DNA of 64,000 nt from a virus. Within the stretch, counting starts at the first letter, position 1; each line of letters begins with the position of its first letter. Below, one piece after another: positions 51,056 to 60,900 of this stretch. The stretch spans positions 1-64,000 of the IMG/VR virus record IMGVR_UViG_3300045996_003052; one strand, written 5' to 3'. A program made the translations under genes and the position numbers. The notes below the pieces were generated by a model. The model was not told where the DNA came from and did not search any database. It was given only the letters and a program-made list of their open reading frames with translations.

Positions 51056-51594
51056 CAGATAATGCGCTGTAGCTTAGTTGTGCGGTTCCACCAACCCAGG
51101 GTCCAGATACGTTGTGACGGTTTCTTAGCAATTAGCCGCTGCATAAATTCCTCGCGGTACGTCATGAGCCTGAACGCCAGCAGCAGCTTGTCGTCAAACA
51201 GGTTATACGTGCCTAATGTAATCGGACCAATTACGCCGTCACGGTTGTCCATCCCCATCGCCGCCTGTAAGTCGGAGATCGCCGTCACCTGGCCGCTGTG
51301 GAAACCGTAGTCGTAGGTCACCAACTGGACCTTCCAGTTGGTGATGTCCGAAATCCGCGGCTCCTTCATAAACACTCTAACGCCGCAAGACACCGCCTCA
51401 TCAATTGTCAGATTCTTTACGTCCGCCTTAGTGACTACCAAATTGGGATTGCCGGAAACGAGTCGGCGGTAATACTGGATCGTGCGTAACGTAAAGCCAA
51501 ATTTCGTCGCTCCCCCGGTATCTAGGGGGTGGTCAGTGTAAAGTTTCCCTTCAAACGTGTCGATAACAAACCTAACGATGGCAGTGGGGGTCAC
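51049..51594 (-). CDS. Endolysin, GH108-type muramidase, 181 aa
   Basis: GTG overlapping the upstream TGA. DTFEGKLYTDHPLDTGGATKF holds the catalytic Glu15 and the conserved DxxLDxGGAT motif. The C-terminal DYGFHSGQ, DGVIGPITL and a PG-binding-3-like domain follow, with GWWNR near the end. GH108 lysozymes cleave peptidoglycan and are common phage endolysins. An 11-bp hairpin (51,318-51,344) lies in the gene. Confidence 0.85.
   Translation of the reverse strand: MTPTAIVRFVIDTFEGKLYTDHPLDTGGATKFGFTLRTIQYYRRLVSGNPNLVVTKADVKNLTIDEAVSCGVRVFMKEPRISDITNWKVQLVTYDYGFHSGQVTAISDLQAAMGMDNRDGVIGPITLGTYNLFDDKLLLAFRLMTYREEFMQRLIAKKPSQRIWTLGWWNRTTKLQRIICS
51318..51344. repeat. Intragenic inverted repeat, 11-bp arms
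   Basis: TCACCAACTGG and CCAGTTGGTGA around ACCTT, in the endolysin gene. Confidence 0.9.
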
Positions 51595-51731
51595 CGCAGT
51601 AGCCTTATAACGATCAGGATCAGCGCTAGTACCACTAGCACGTGGACCAGGGAACCGCCTACGGGCACAACGAACGCCCCCGCAAGCCAGAGGATGAACA
51701 GAATCAGCGCGATAAGTAGTAGTGGGTCCAT
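51591..51731 (-). CDS. Lmo0937-family-like two-span membrane protein, 46 aa
   Basis: ATG after GGAGAGCTGAC; its TGA overlaps the GTG of the endolysin. Two hydrophobic spans with a short VPVGGSLVH turn (MDPLLLIALILFILWLAG, then VHVLVVLALILIVIRLLR). This matches the small Lmo0937-type membrane family and is a plausible holin or antiholin-type partner of the endolysin. Confidence 0.6.
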   Translation of the reverse strand: MDPLLLIALILFILWLAGAFVVPVGGSLVHVLVVLALILIVIRLLR

Positions 51732-51753
51732 GTCAGCTCTCCTTTTCCTACTG

Positions 51754-52248
51754 TCAATGTTGCTGTCTTAGAAGGTAGGTGTTCATCGCTTCAATTAAGC
51801 GGTCAATCTTTCGATCCTGTGCGCGCAGCCGTGCGCTCATCTCCGAGGTTTGTTTCACCGAGACAGCCGAGAGATCCTTCGTTTCCTCGACCGCGACCGC
51901 GCGATCGTAATTCGTGGTTGCATTTAATTCTTGCCACGCTTCAATATTCTGAAGCCTATTATGGATGTCTTCATGCTGCTTACGCATGAGTTCGGTCCGC
52001 TTTGCAAATTCGGCTAGGTCTGCAGTTGTCTGTTGGAACCGGCCTCCTGCGAGAAAAATCATGAGAATGACCCATAAGATGCGGTCAAGCGTAATATTTC
52101 GAGAAAGCCATTCAGTTAACGTTGACCCATTCTTCTTTAGTGCCTGAAGGCCGATGTTATGTCGAATGGCGTCGTCAACAACAGCGTGCAGCCAACGCTC
52201 CTGCTCTTCTTGGTTACGTCGATCTGGATTGTCGGGTTTCTCAGTCAA
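51754..52248 (-). CDS. Membrane-anchored coiled-coil protein, 164 aa
   Basis: TTG start. N-terminal charged region, one membrane span (about residues 57-70, ILWVILMIFLAGG), then a long coiled coil to the C-terminus. Could be an inner-membrane spanin (long helix) or a tail accessory; position next to the lysis genes favours the former. Confidence 0.55.
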   Translation of the reverse strand: MTEKPDNPDRRNQEEQERWLHAVVDDAIRHNIGLQALKKNGSTLTEWLSRNITLDRILWVILMIFLAGGRFQQTTADLAEFAKRTELMRKQHEDIHNRLQNIEAWQELNATTNYDRAVAVEETKDLSAVSVKQTSEMSARLRAQDRKIDRLIEAMNTYLLRQQH

Positions 52249-52272
52249 GACAACCTCGCGAAATATTTCTAT

Positions 52273-55200
52273 TCATGTCGCAACCCTTACCATGTCCCAG
52301 GCCGTCAAAATTATCTGCTCCTCACCAAGGTTTGGGTTGATGAGGTGCCGCAGAATGAGAACTTGTGACTCCGACGCAGGGCGCAAACTGTTCCAATGGT
52401 CTACAAGTATCCGATCGCCAAGTTCATCATGCAGCGCCGTTAAATCTTGAGACGGCATTGGTATAGAGTAATGAATAGGCGCTTTTCGGTAACAGCTAAT
52501 AAAGTTTGACATCGCGGCTAGCGCTGTTGCAGGGTCCCTCGTACAATACAGCTGTAACGTCTCCGTCGGTTCATAAACTCTTCGTTGACCTTGAGTTCCA
52601 TGAGCTTGCTGCGACGGAATGTCCTCAACAGGCCCTTGGTCTAATACCCTAAACTGCCGTAGGTCTGTGTCCCAATCAAAGTCGTAATATAGCCGATTTA
52701 CGCGTTGTGAAGGAACCGGTGTTCCTTGCGGTAACGATTCTAGGTTATAAGGGAACTTATAGAGTCGCCCGGTGGTTAACGAAGCAGTCGTATACGGTAG
52801 TACAGGGAATGGTTGACCGAAATGATTTACCCCCATCAATGCGCCAAACGTTGAAAAGAATCGGCGAATAAATTCGCGAAGCGTCATAGGCTCGTCAATG
52901 CACCAGGCGCCTAAAAAGCCAATATCGTTACCTATTAAAGTTTTAGAAATTTGTTGCGCGCGTTCGTACATTGTAGTTTGGAGCACTGGTCGACTATCTA
53001 CGTATGTTTCAAGGGTGTGCATGTCCCCGCGCCGATAACCCTTGCCCCTATCCTTAAAAACGAACTCGTTAAAAAACAGTTGGAGCTGGTAGAAAGCTTG
53101 CGTAACTACCAAATTGTTCGTGCCGCGATAACCGCAAACGTTAAACGCAATCGTGACGGTTTCATCAATGTGGTGCTGCAGCCTAGGTCCCCGGATTAAA
53201 GCTGCGGTAAACCGAAACACCTCCCCATCCGAGTTTGCCTTCTCAATCCATGGGTTGGGAAACGGCCACTGCGGACTAGTCGGTAAAATGTACTCTACGC
53301 CTTCAAGGGACGGGTCCATTGGCGCCCGCGTCGGTTGTGCCTCAGGTGCCAGGTTTGAGGCATATGGGGTATCCTTAATCGTAACTTCACCAATGGACAC
53401 CACGATCATCCCCCAATAATCATCAACGGTACCAGAAACGGCCGTTGACTCAATCGGCGGGCTATAGCTCTTCGCGTGGTCTACGTCTGTAGTAGTCGGC
53501 GTTGGCGCTGGTTTCGCGCCATCGTTATAGTACGCGCGGTCGGGTTGCGTAGTACCTTGTCCGTATCCGTAATACGATTCATCTAGCCAGCTGGTAGGTG
53601 GACTTGTGTATCGCCCCCACCAGCGAACTTTGTTTTCGTCATTGGGTCCGGCGTCAAAATCGCACCGCATCTTTACGTAGTTACTCAAACCCAACGCAGC
53701 GTCTGTTGGGGCGTTCCGCACGACTAAAACGTCAGAAACGCGCGACTCGCCGTAAGGCGTAATGACGGACGCAAAAAAATACCTTGTTTGATCGCCTTCA
53801 GGGCCTACAAGTTCGTATTGAAGGTTACTGGGTGGTGGAACCATGGGCGGTGGTGTTGGGTCAATCTCACCGCCACCACCGATGCGATACATCCCAGTAT
53901 ATTTCCCTGGAATCAAACCCTTATCTGCTCGCAAACCATCAGCTGACTTAGACCCTACGTCGTTATGTTCGCCTAAAACAATAGGGTAATATAGCACTGA
54001 ATCTTCAGGTAAATTTTCGTGCTCGTCACCAATCGGGATCGCCAAGTCCCGCTCCAAGTTAAACGCGGAGAACTCAGAACCTATAATGTCGATGACCTCG
54101 AACGACACGATGCGTTCGTCGAGCAGCTGCGGGTGACCCGCTAAAATTCCCCTGAAGACCGTCCACGGTTCTAGGCCAGCCTCCAAGCCCTCGTCCGACA
54201 GCAGTAGGATGTCGCCCTCCCAGCCATCCCAGTACGACGTCTCCTCATCAGTCAGGAGTCCTCTGATAAGGCCGTCTTCGTCTGATACTACCACGGTTAT
54301 CCTGGTGACCTCGAACGCGCCGTTCGGCGTGGAGAGCGCCCGATCAATTTGCGAAATACTAATCAGGCGATCTTCCTTCCAGGAACCCGGCAGTGACTTG
54401 GGCTGGTACGACCACTCGAAAATGTCGGTACCAGCCGACATAGGGTTACGTTCAGCCCGTAATCTAAACCAGAAATTCGGACGTTTGGGGGTGGGCGGCG
54501 CTGATGGCGACGGTGAAGTGCTAGCTGATGGTGACACCGACGCAGATGGTGTTGGTGACGGCGACGGGGACCTTGACGGCGAAGCGCTAGCTGAGGGTGA
54601 GATCGACTGCGATGGCGAGACCGAGGGTGAAAGGCTAGGCGATAACGAAGCGGAAGGCGACCTCGAGGGCGATGGTGACTCGGAGGCAGACGGCGACTGT
54701 GATGCTGAAGGTGAAGGAGTCGGCGATGGCGAAGCCGAGGGCGACAGGGAGGCTGACTGGGAGATGCTCGCGCTTGGCGATTGTGACGGCGACTGTGACG
54801 CTGAGGGCGACTTTGAGGCGCTTGGTGACTCAGACGCCGATGGCGATTCAGAGGCCGACGGAGAAAGAGACGGAGACGGCGTTGGCGATGGCGACGCAGA
54901 GGGCGATAAGGACGCCGAGGGTGAAGTAGACTTTGACGCAGACGGCGACTTAGACGCCGAGGGCGACTTCGACGCGCTAGGAGACTTTGACGCCGACGTT
55001 GAAGGAGACTTTGACGCCGACGGTGACTTAGACGCGCTAGGAGAAATCGAGGGGGAAGAACTAGCTGACGGCGAAATTGATGCCGATGGTGAGCTACCAG
55101 AAATACCAGCTGCTACGTAGCCAACAAAGGCCGCGACACCATCAGCGGTATCCGCTACTATAGTAAATCCGCCGCTATCAAACGATTGAAGGTCGTGTTC

Positions 55201-56304
55201 TGCGACAATTGCCGTAGCATCGTTTTGGTCAAGAAAGACAACTACCTGGTCGTGCGATACGGCCGTTCCAGCCGTTACGTCGGCGGTGGCGTCGGCGTCA
55301 GAAGTAGCGTGGGCACCGCGTTGTGTCGTAGAACTAGCGGCCCCCATGCTCCATTCGTCAGTGGATGACGGCGTATCGCTAGCAGATTCCGCTCGGTGTG
55401 CGGAAACACAAAGCAATGCGTTAGGTTGAAACCCAAACCCCGAGGGTGCCGTCGTACCTCCGCCAGTAGTTGGAGTTGTAAAGTTACCAACTTTCCAATT
55501 TCCGCCTTTAATGGCAAGGTAAAGATACGGTCTATTTGTAAGCGTGCGTTCAGCGTAGTTTAGACGGAATCCGTTAACTAGCATCGACGTAATCGATGCC
55601 CGTACGTTTATTACGGAAACCGTTGAATTATGCATCGCGATCACGCCGCCGGAGCGCATATACGATGCTGTATTCGCCGCCGCTACGTTGCCACCTTGGC
55701 TACCGCTCGCACAAACCCATTGGTTAAGTGCCCCGTCACAGGCACCTATCATCAACAGACCTGTACCTGTGGGGGCTGGAAGCGTGGCACTTGCAACGTT
55801 ACCAGCTCCGAGTAGCAGCACTAAGTCGGGTTGAAAACCTGGGGCGGTAACGTCAACGTCACCAGTTGCCGCAGGTTCGAGGGTAATTCCGACAGCTAAG
55901 TTAGTGATGGCACCGGCTAAGGCGAGGTAGTGGATTCGCTGGTCCCTAGGAAACGCGTCGATAACTTCTAAGGTAAAGCCACCGGCATCAAACGATTTTA
56001 GGCGCGCGGAACCATCGATGGTAGTCGTGAAACTAACAGAAACAACGCACCCTTCATCGGTCTGCGCGGCGTTTGAATCGGTAGCGGTATTGCCGTCATC
56101 AGAGTTTGAACAAATCGCGTAATTAGACCCAACCCCGATAGTCCAGCCGATATGTCGAAATATATCCTCACCGCCGACGGCGTCAGACGTTTCGGTACGG
56201 CCGGAAGACCAAAAAATTACGCAAGTCGGCTGAAATCCTAGACCCGCGACGACAATGTCGCTTGTACCAGTGCCTGTATTGAACGACCCAACGCGGCTAC
56301 TCAT
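52273..56304 (-). CDS. Large tail-tip protein with central SPSAS linker, 1,343 aa
   Basis: ATG overlaps the upstream stop by 4 bp. Three regions. Residues 1-400: three copies of a beta domain that each begin GFQP (PTCVIFWSSG, PDLVLLLGAG, PNALLCVSAH), a domain seen in phage tail proteins. Residues about 405-605: S-P-S-A-S-x and S-P-S-P-S repeats. Residues about 605-1,343: a tail-tip/baseplate-like part with WTVFRGILAG, DERIVSFEVIDI, and a late TLREFIRRFFSTFGALMGV, in the manner of tail-tip proteins that carry receptor-binding domains. Likely forms the tail tip. Confidence 0.75.
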   Translation of the reverse strand: MSSRVGSFNTGTGTSDIVVAGLGFQPTCVIFWSSGRTETSDAVGGEDIFRHIGWTIGVGSNYAICSNSDDGNTATDSNAAQTDEGCVVSVSFTTTIDGSARLKSFDAGGFTLEVIDAFPRDQRIHYLALAGAITNLAVGITLEPAATGDVDVTAPGFQPDLVLLLGAGNVASATLPAPTGTGLLMIGACDGALNQWVCASGSQGGNVAAANTASYMRSGGVIAMHNSTVSVINVRASITSMLVNGFRLNYAERTLTNRPYLYLAIKGGNWKVGNFTTPTTGGGTTAPSGFGFQPNALLCVSAHRAESASDTPSSTDEWSMGAASSTTQRGAHATSDADATADVTAGTAVSHDQVVVFLDQNDATAIVAEHDLQSFDSGGFTIVADTADGVAAFVGYVAAGISGSSPSASISPSASSSPSISPSASKSPSASKSPSTSASKSPSASKSPSASKSPSASKSTSPSASLSPSASPSPTPSPSLSPSASESPSASESPSASKSPSASQSPSQSPSASISQSASLSPSASPSPTPSPSASQSPSASESPSPSRSPSASLSPSLSPSVSPSQSISPSASASPSRSPSPSPTPSASVSPSASTSPSPSAPPTPKRPNFWFRLRAERNPMSAGTDIFEWSYQPKSLPGSWKEDRLISISQIDRALSTPNGAFEVTRITVVVSDEDGLIRGLLTDEETSYWDGWEGDILLLSDEGLEAGLEPWTVFRGILAGHPQLLDERIVSFEVIDIIGSEFSAFNLERDLAIPIGDEHENLPEDSVLYYPIVLGEHNDVGSKSADGLRADKGLIPGKYTGMYRIGGGGEIDPTPPPMVPPPSNLQYELVGPEGDQTRYFFASVITPYGESRVSDVLVVRNAPTDAALGLSNYVKMRCDFDAGPNDENKVRWWGRYTSPPTSWLDESYYGYGQGTTQPDRAYYNDGAKPAPTPTTTDVDHAKSYSPPIESTAVSGTVDDYWGMIVVSIGEVTIKDTPYASNLAPEAQPTRAPMDPSLEGVEYILPTSPQWPFPNPWIEKANSDGEVFRFTAALIRGPRLQHHIDETVTIAFNVCGYRGTNNLVVTQAFYQLQLFFNEFVFKDRGKGYRRGDMHTLETYVDSRPVLQTTMYERAQQISKTLIGNDIGFLGAWCIDEPMTLREFIRRFFSTFGALMGVNHFGQPFPVLPYTTASLTTGRLYKFPYNLESLPQGTPVPSQRVNRLYYDFDWDTDLRQFRVLDQGPVEDIPSQQAHGTQGQRRVYEPTETLQLYCTRDPATALAAMSNFISCYRKAPIHYSIPMPSQDLTALHDELGDRILVDHWNSLRPASESQVLILRHLINPNLGEEQIILTAWDMVRVAT

Positions 56305-57167
56305 GATATCCAGGACTCGGGATCAATGAGGTCGGGAGCCATTGGTACTGTGCCCAGACCGTCACAAGTAGGGTACCAAGTAGGGTCGGTAGCGATTGGC
56401 AAATTTCCAACAACTCCGGTAGTATCATCGTCGCGTTTCGCTGCGTTCGTACCGTCGCTACAGCACTCCGTAGAACTAACTACCGTAGATTCAGGCAAGC
56501 TTGTAGTTGGAGCCGCTGAGGGTGACGCCGAGGACGACGGTGACTTTGACGCTGACGGTGACTTTGACGCTGACGGTGATTTTGACGCCGAAGGGGACCG
56601 CGTTGGGGAAGGGGACGCCGACGGCGAACCTGATGCGGATGGCGACTTTGACGGCGATCCGCCAATCGACGCATACTCCCACTGCACGCGAACAGTAAAC
56701 CCCTGAATTTGAAATGTTCGGTGGCTGCTGGAAAACAAGACGTTCCCGTTTATTACCTTTACGACGGTACCCCAACGGTAAGAAAAAACTTCTGCCCTAG
56801 TAAACGGTACTCCCGACCATGGGTTATAGTGCTGATACGGCGGCACCCATAGATAATTTAGGCGTCCGTAATCCTGACAAGAAATTTCATTATCGCCGTA
56901 ACCCTCTCCCGCAACATCGACGCTTTCTGCGTCAACAGACACCGTCGGTGCGAGGCAAAAGTTAGAAAAATTTACAGGAATGTACCCGGGAACAAAGGAG
57001 CCTGCGCAGAGCGTCATGCCAAGACCCGTAATAATGGCGTCGACAGGAACGTCTCCGTAGTCAGGCAACGTATAGGTGACGTAGTCCCAGGTCTTGATCT
57101 CTTCCGGCGCCATTGTTTGCGAAGGAACTTCTACGCCAACGGCAACGGGGATGTCGGTAAAAGGCAT
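56301..57167 (-). CDS. Tail protein with central SPSAS linker, 288 aa
   Basis: ATG overlaps the upstream stop by 1 bp. N-terminal 170 residues form a beta-rich domain (WVPPYQHYNPWSGVPFTRAE). S-P-S-A-S-x repeats occupy about 170-220. A short C-terminal domain carries four Cys. It lies between the distal-tail and tail-tip genes. Confidence 0.7.
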   Translation of the reverse strand: MPFTDIPVAVGVEVPSQTMAPEEIKTWDYVTYTLPDYGDVPVDAIITGLGMTLCAGSFVPGYIPVNFSNFCLAPTVSVDAESVDVAGEGYGDNEISCQDYGRLNYLWVPPYQHYNPWSGVPFTRAEVFSYRWGTVVKVINGNVLFSSSHRTFQIQGFTVRVQWEYASIGGSPSKSPSASGSPSASPSPTRSPSASKSPSASKSPSASKSPSSSASPSAAPTTSLPESTVVSSTECCSDGTNAAKRDDDTTGVVGNLPIATDPTWYPTCDGLGTVPMAPDLIDPESWIS

Positions 57168-57904
57168 TAGGCGTTATTCCACTCGATGCGGGCAAATTCT
57201 AGAAAGTTTAAGGTTATATCATAAGTTTCAGGATTCTGCTTCACAAAGTCGAACCCAAGAAACTTAACAACGAAGCAGTCGTTTATCTCCAGGTCTGGCA
57301 CAATGACTGAAGGTTTAACGCCGTTATAGGTCTGTTCCTCCCAAAGCTGAATAGCTTCATACTGCGCCTTAGTGACGGTAACGTCAAAGCTGTGGCGCCA
57401 ACGGTTTTGTCGCGGGCTATAACCCGGCACGCTGCTCCAGCCCTGGGGAGAAGTCACGTGGTATTCTTTCACGCGACGGCCACCGGGCTTCGTACCACGC
57501 GTTAGTTCAAGCGCTTGGCCAGCAAACACCTCGCCAATAGTTACGGGGTTGGAGTTTGCTGTGACTGAAAATACTAAGCTTGAAACTGCCGCCAGGGAGA
57601 CTGATGTCCAAGGGTTTTTACAAATATTGTCTCCTCGCCGATTAACTACGAGGTTAGCTGACACACCGCCGCTAACCGCGATAGTCTGGCCATTGTCAAG
57701 GTTACAGTTAGAAACTGCCACAAAATTAACGTTACCAGAACCGGTAACCGTCCACGCGTTAGTGCCGCTGGTCGCTCGCGCGGGTCGCCCGGGACGTCCG
57801 TCGGTTAACCAAGAGCGTTGGTGCTTTGGGTCAATGGTTCCGCCAGAAACTGTGGCATAAAGAGTAACCATGTTACCCGGTGGAAGGTACAGAAAGAGTG
57901 CCAT
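57167..57904 (-). CDS. Distal tail-type protein, 245 aa
   Basis: ATG overlaps the tape-measure stop by one base. C-terminal half has VTKAQYEAIQLWEEQTYNGV, KPSVIVPDLEINDCFVVKFL and a TYDITLNFLEFARI end, typical of the beta-barrel proteins that follow tape-measure genes. The N-terminal half is beta-rich. Assigned by synteny and fold pattern. Confidence 0.65.
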   Translation of the reverse strand: MALFLYLPPGNMVTLYATVSGGTIDPKHQRSWLTDGRPGRPARATSGTNAWTVTGSGNVNFVAVSNCNLDNGQTIAVSGGVSANLVVNRRGDNICKNPWTSVSLAAVSSLVFSVTANSNPVTIGEVFAGQALELTRGTKPGGRRVKEYHVTSPQGWSSVPGYSPRQNRWRHSFDVTVTKAQYEAIQLWEEQTYNGVKPSVIVPDLEINDCFVVKFLGFDFVKQNPETYDITLNFLEFARIEWNNA

Positions 57905-60900
57905 TACCGCCGTACCCCGCGAACAAGCGACTCGAAGTGTTCGTAGGTTTTACCACCGTCATGCACCGCGCCAAGTACCCCAGGCGCAAGTTTCTTCTTA
58001 ATCATCTCGATTTCTTCGCCCAGGGTAAAGGTCTTAATATTCATATCACCGTTCCAAACCATCCCAGCGCCTTGAATTGCAGTCTGCCGCGCGATGCTGT
58101 CAGATTGTTCAAGTACCCTGTTAATACCTAGCTTATCCGCCGTAAACTCAGGGGCAAGTTCGGGCACGAGCTTCATGCGATTGATGAGGGAGTCCATGGC
58201 CAAGGAGCCATCCCTCGCGAACGCCAGCATATCTTTGCGTGACTTATTTAACAGGGGTGACCATTCCTTTAGTCCACCTGGAGAGCTCCCAAAGGAAACC
58301 CCGTCAACCGCTGCCTGAGCATCCCTAGCGGCATCAACGGCGGCGTCTCCCCAGTCCTGCCACTGCCCCTCGGCACGGTCGAGGGCACCAGAGACATCCT
58401 TAACTTTGCGGTGCGCCTCCTCAGCGGCCTGGGCCGCTCTCTTGGCCTGAATCTCTGCCTCATTACCCATCTTCTTCCAAGCTTCAGGAAGATCGCCGCC
58501 AACCGCCTTAATAATGGCTCCAAGACCCTCCATCAGGATGTCGTTGGTCGTAATCTGCTTATCCTTTATGATGCCCTCCTCGCGGGCTTGGGCGATAAGC
58601 TTCGCGGTCTCGTCGTCGATCACCTCACCGCGTTCCTCGTGGGCGAGGATAACGGACTCAAGGAAGCCCTTCATCTGTTGGAGCGACTCACTCTCGGTAA
58701 AGCCGGCGGCCTTCAGCTTCGCGTAAGTCTCCAGGCCCTGGGCTTGGAGGTCAGCAAACCCTTCCGCGTCAAGCGCGCGGAGGTTAATGGACGCCACCAA
58801 GATGTCATTCAGGCCCTGGGCCTGCTCAAGCAGCGGGCGATTAATCTCAACCAGCTCACGCCAACGCTTCAGCTTATCAAATGCCTTGCTGCCATTCAGC
58901 CCGAGAATTTCCTGTACTTTTGCAAGCTTGTCAACCGAGGCACCAATCGCGTCGATGGCCTCAACGGGAGATTTTCCTTCAGCGACCATCGCGTTGAAAG
59001 TGCGTAATGTGATTCGGTTAAGCCTGTCGAACTCAACTTGGCCCTCCTTAGCGATCTTATCAAGTTGCTCAGCCGCCTCTTTTTGCGTCTGCGACAAACC
59101 CTTAAATTGGTGTTGAAGGGTCTTAAGCTTCTCCTCAAGTTGAGAAAGATTCTCACGCTGCTTTCGCGTCAGCTCCCCGAGCTTGTCCTTATCTTTCAGG
59201 TCCTTTATCTCGGCCTCAAGCAGGAAGATTTCCTTCGTAAGCCCCTTAACGTAGTTTCCACCAGTCTTAAAGGCGTCTTCCCCGGCCTTACCAAACAAGC
59301 CACCCTCTAGGTTAGCATTGGCGGAGTTAGCCGCCTCGCCAAGCTTAATAATCTTATCAGCAAAACCGTCAATAACCTTAGTTGTGCCCCCAGCAAGTTT
59401 CGTCACCTGGGCATCGAGCAGGTCGGTAACCGCTTGGATCTCTAGGCCCTCGCGCTTTGTAAGGTCAATAAGCTCGCGGAACTGGCTGTTCCACATTCCG
59501 CCGGCCTTCTCAAAGGTCTTAGCGAGGTCAGGGATAACCTCGTTAAGGGACTTCGCCGCCTCCTCGGAGGTAATGATGCCGCGTTCAAGGAAAACAAATA
59601 GGTCGCGTGTTTTCGCAATCCACTTATTGACGTTGGCCGTAGTGACGCCGCCAGCTTCTTCAATAACCGCCTTAAGGTGTAACCCGGTAGCAGCCATTCG
59701 GTCGCCGAGACGTTTCGCGTCGGCTGTAATCTTATCGATCAATCCATCGGAGAACGCTTGCCCGTACTCGCGGCCAAGGTCCGCGGCGACCTTCTTCTCC
59801 ATCGACGGCCCAGTAAACAACCTCTTAATGCCCTTGGCAATGGGTCCAGCAAGCATACCAATGATGGGCCCAATAAGTGGAATCATGTTAAGCACGCCTC
59901 TAGCAATTCCACCTAGCAGTCCTGCTTTTGAAGCAATTCCACCGCCCGCGGAGCCGCCTGTTAAGGCGTCGCTCATTTTCTTACCAAGGCCACCGCCCTC
60001 CATGCTAAATAATTTTGGTCCAAGAACGTTACCAATAGCCGCGCTGATGGTGTTCATTACGTTGCCGCCGCCGGAAAACGCACTGAGTAGCGCTTGCGGT
60101 AACGTTTTAGTGAGTTCCGTAATAGTAGAACCCCACGTACTTTTAACCTTATCAGTAGCAGCGACGTGGGCTCTACCAATTGCTGAAGCCGCCTCCATCC
60201 ACTCTGTTTCAAAACCCTGAACCATAGGGCCAAGCTTAGCCATGGCCTCTTCGTATTCAGTGTCAAGCAGCGCTAGCCGGTCTTCTCGGCCATTATCCAT
60301 CAGCTTAAAGTACTTTTTATCAAATTCAGTCTTTAAGCTAAGCATTCTTTCCTGAACTTCACCCATCTTTGTGATATGGGCCTCGAGGTCCTCGTTGCCC
60401 TGCTTGATGTTCGCCAAAGTCTCGCGGTACGCGCGGAACGAGTCAGACCAAGACGCCACCATCGCCGGTACCTTCAAATTAAACGCGTGGGACCGGTCAT
60501 TGGCGTCTTGGATGGCCGCACCGAATTCGCGCAGTACTTCTTCAAACGGAATATCCTTAGGTAAAAGTTGTAAAACGCGTTCAAGATTTTCAACGTTCTT
60601 AATGAACTTATCGCGTACAGGTAACGCCTTCTCCATGGCGTCAACCCAGCGGTTAATTGAGTCAGGAACAGCAGTACCAAATACCTGGGACCGATTGCTA
60701 ACGTCGGTAATTGCGGCGCCGTATTCCTTAATAACGGTGGCAGCAGGTACCCCATTCTTTTCCGCCATTTCCAAGGCGGCGGCAAGTTCTGCAGTTTTCT
60801 TAAGCAGCGCGTCCCGCTGCTTGCTACCGGCCTCAAGCGTCTGGTTAAGCTCGTCTTCCGTGCTCTCCCACTTATGGAGCCCGGTTATGGTACCGTCTAC

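Noticed and set aside
54480-55110. Tandem-repeat DNA that at first resembles a CRISPR or satellite
   Set aside because: The period is 18 bp, units are degenerate at synonymous positions and encode a continuous S-P-S-A-S-x peptide. No spacer-repeat structure or cas genes.
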